Positions 4,969 to 5,458 of a stretch of DNA of 5,458 nucleotides are shown here, in pieces (the first letter of the stretch is position 1; the number at the start of each line of letters is the position of its first letter). A model generated the notes under the pieces. That model was not told the origin of the DNA. It saw only the letters and a list, made by a program, of their open reading frames with translations, and made no database searches. A program made the position numbers and the translations under genes. Origin of the DNA: Candidatus Peregrinibacteria bacterium RIFOXYB2_FULL_32_7 (GTDB lineage Bacteria; Patescibacteriota; Gracilibacteria; UBA1369; GWF2-33-10); the NCBI GenBank assembly GCA_001787465.1, contig MFXJ01000057.1:1-5458 (forward strand). Reading direction: 5' to 3'.

Positions 4969-5050
4969 TTAGAATAAGAATTACTCTTATTCCAGTGCGT
5001 TAGAATAAGAATTGATCTTATTCTAAGAATATTACTTTTATTAGAATAAG
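4969..5050. repeat. Array of alternating TTAGAATAAG half-sites (iterated palindromes)
   Basis: TTAGAATAAG occurs forward at 4969-4978, 5000-5009 and 5041-5050. Its complement is intact at 5017-5026 (CTTATTCTAA) and partial at 4986-4992 (CTTATTC). The middle pair forms a perfect 11-base stem (5000-5010 with 5016-5026) around a 5-base loop. The first pair forms an 8-base stem (4972-4979 with 4985-4992), also with a 5-base loop. Positions 4969-4994 and 5000-5025 are near-identical 26-base units (23 of 26). No gene overlaps the array. Operator, structured RNA and transposon-end remnant are all possible. Confidence 0.75.
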
Positions 5051-5260
5051 GCAGGTGAGATGTATATAGACTTGTAATATAGGGATCAAAAGATTTTATG
5101 AATTTATTAAAATCAGATTTCTAGTTTTTTTATGGACATCAAAATTAATGATAAAGTCAGATGAATCAGTTTTTTGTTGAAGTAAATCAACTTGAGGAAA
5201 ATTCTTACGAAAAATAGAAGTTGTTATAAAGATAGTGGGTTGGGAAATATGATATTTTCA
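5051..5260. other. AT-rich stretch without a recognisable gene
   Basis: Between the half-site array and the right-edge partial gene I see no complete gene on either strand. The minus strand is open for 53 codons (5257-5099) in phase with the partial gene, but this lies beyond tandem TAA-TGA stops and has no ATG, GTG or TTG. A 5-base stem, GTTGA/TCAAC (5176-5180 with 5187-5191), lacks a T run on its downstream side in the minus direction, so no clear terminator for the right-edge gene is visible. Confidence 0.5.
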
Positions 5261-5458
5261 TTATTTAATTGAATGAAAAATTATTTGCTCTAATTTTTTA
5301 GGTTCATCCGTGCCTATTCTGTACGTTTTACCATTTCTCAGTTTCATTTCAACTGCATCAAAACCAGAAATATTGTAAATCCACATCTTGGGCCAAAACC
5401 ACACTCTAATTCCCCATCCATAATACCAATGATTCCTTACGGTTTTAGCGGATACTAT
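5261..5458 (-). CDS. C-terminal part of an uncharacterised small protein, PH-like membrane family suspected (partial)
   Basis: The minus strand is open from the right edge for 65 codons and ends in TAA (5263-5261), directly followed by an in-frame TGA. The peptide is protein-like: it begins with a Trp- and Tyr-rich stretch, HWYYGWGIRVWFWPKMW (10-26). It continues as YNISGFDAVEMKLRNGKTYR (28-47) and ends with IGTDEPKKLEQII (48-60). The pattern 'YGWGIR...Y-N-x-S-G-F-D-A-V-E...L-x-N-G-K...R-I-G-T-D-E-P-x-x-L' recalls the C-terminal beta sheet of short bacterial membrane proteins with a PH-like domain. Those usually have two membrane helices before this part, which would lie outside the window. 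The family name is from memory and uncertain; the coding call is firmer. An internal ATG at residue 25 would cut the conserved motif and is not a credible start. Confidence 0.78.
   Translation of the reverse strand: MVSAKTVRNHWYYGWGIRVWFWPKMWIYNISGFDAVEMKLRNGKTYRIGTDEPKKLEQIIFHSIK

Noticed and set aside
4969..5050. CRISPR array
   Set aside because: The 26-base units are palindromic and separated by only 5 bases, which is far too short for spacers, and no cas gene is present.
5176..5191. Terminator for the right-edge gene
   Set aside because: The stem is only 5 base pairs and is followed by A, not T, in the direction of transcription.
5099..5257. 53-codon minus-strand open stretch in phase with the right-edge partial gene
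   Set aside because: It follows tandem TAA-TGA stops, has no usual start codon and no recognisable motif; a run of this length is expected by chance among six frames. A degraded gene remnant cannot be excluded.
5205..5261. 18-codon frame starting at an ATG that overlaps the stop of the partial gene (TAATGA)
   Set aside because: The peptide is very short and shows no motif or ribosome site, so the overlap is probably accidental.

Overview
The window is AT-rich (roughly 30% GC by eye), gene-dense, and uses the standard stops TAA and TAG with TGG for Trp. Its gene content suggests a member of the Candidate Phyla Radiation (Patescibacteria), probably Parcubacteria-like. The evidence is a VirB2/TrbC-like pilin of the type common in that group, a compact M50 site-2 protease, a double PRC-barrel protein, a membrane-anchored FAM173-like methyltransferase, and almost no Shine-Dalgarno sequences. 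This taxonomic call is inference from family content; no rRNA gene is present to confirm it.

Layout from left to right. At 1-403 (minus) is the 5' part of a membrane-anchored SAM-dependent methyltransferase that runs off the left edge. A short AT-rich divergent promoter region (404-470) separates it from a tight plus-strand operon: a divergent dihydropteroate synthase (folP, 471-1319), a site-2 protease of peptidase family M50 (1323-1952) and a PRC-barrel protein (1976-2467). A strong bidirectional terminator (2478-2514) closes this operon and also serves the convergent pilin gene (2534-2926, minus). Divergent from the pilin is a 90-residue, three-helix, holin-like membrane protein (3084-3356, plus), followed by a 7-base tandem repeat and a wide inverted repeat (3361-3474). 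Next come murB (3490-4386, minus) and, upstream of it in the same transcript, rpmB (ribosomal protein bL28, 4448-4675, minus), which starts with TTG and has a near-consensus promoter at 4735-4763. The right end holds about 585 bases without a convincing gene (4676-5260). It carries the rpmB leader palindrome, a GC-rich imperfect hairpin and an array of alternating TTAGAATAAG/CTTATTCTAA half-sites. The last 198 bases are the C-terminal 65 codons of a minus-strand gene entering from the right edge.

Functionally the window mixes housekeeping (bL28, MurB), a lone folate-pathway enzyme, envelope proteolysis and cell-surface proteins. I see no complete new defence or mobile system. The best leads are the five-half-site palindrome array, the altered pABA loop of the dihydropteroate synthase, the divergent pilin/holin-like pair, and the TTG-started rpmB with its structured leader.
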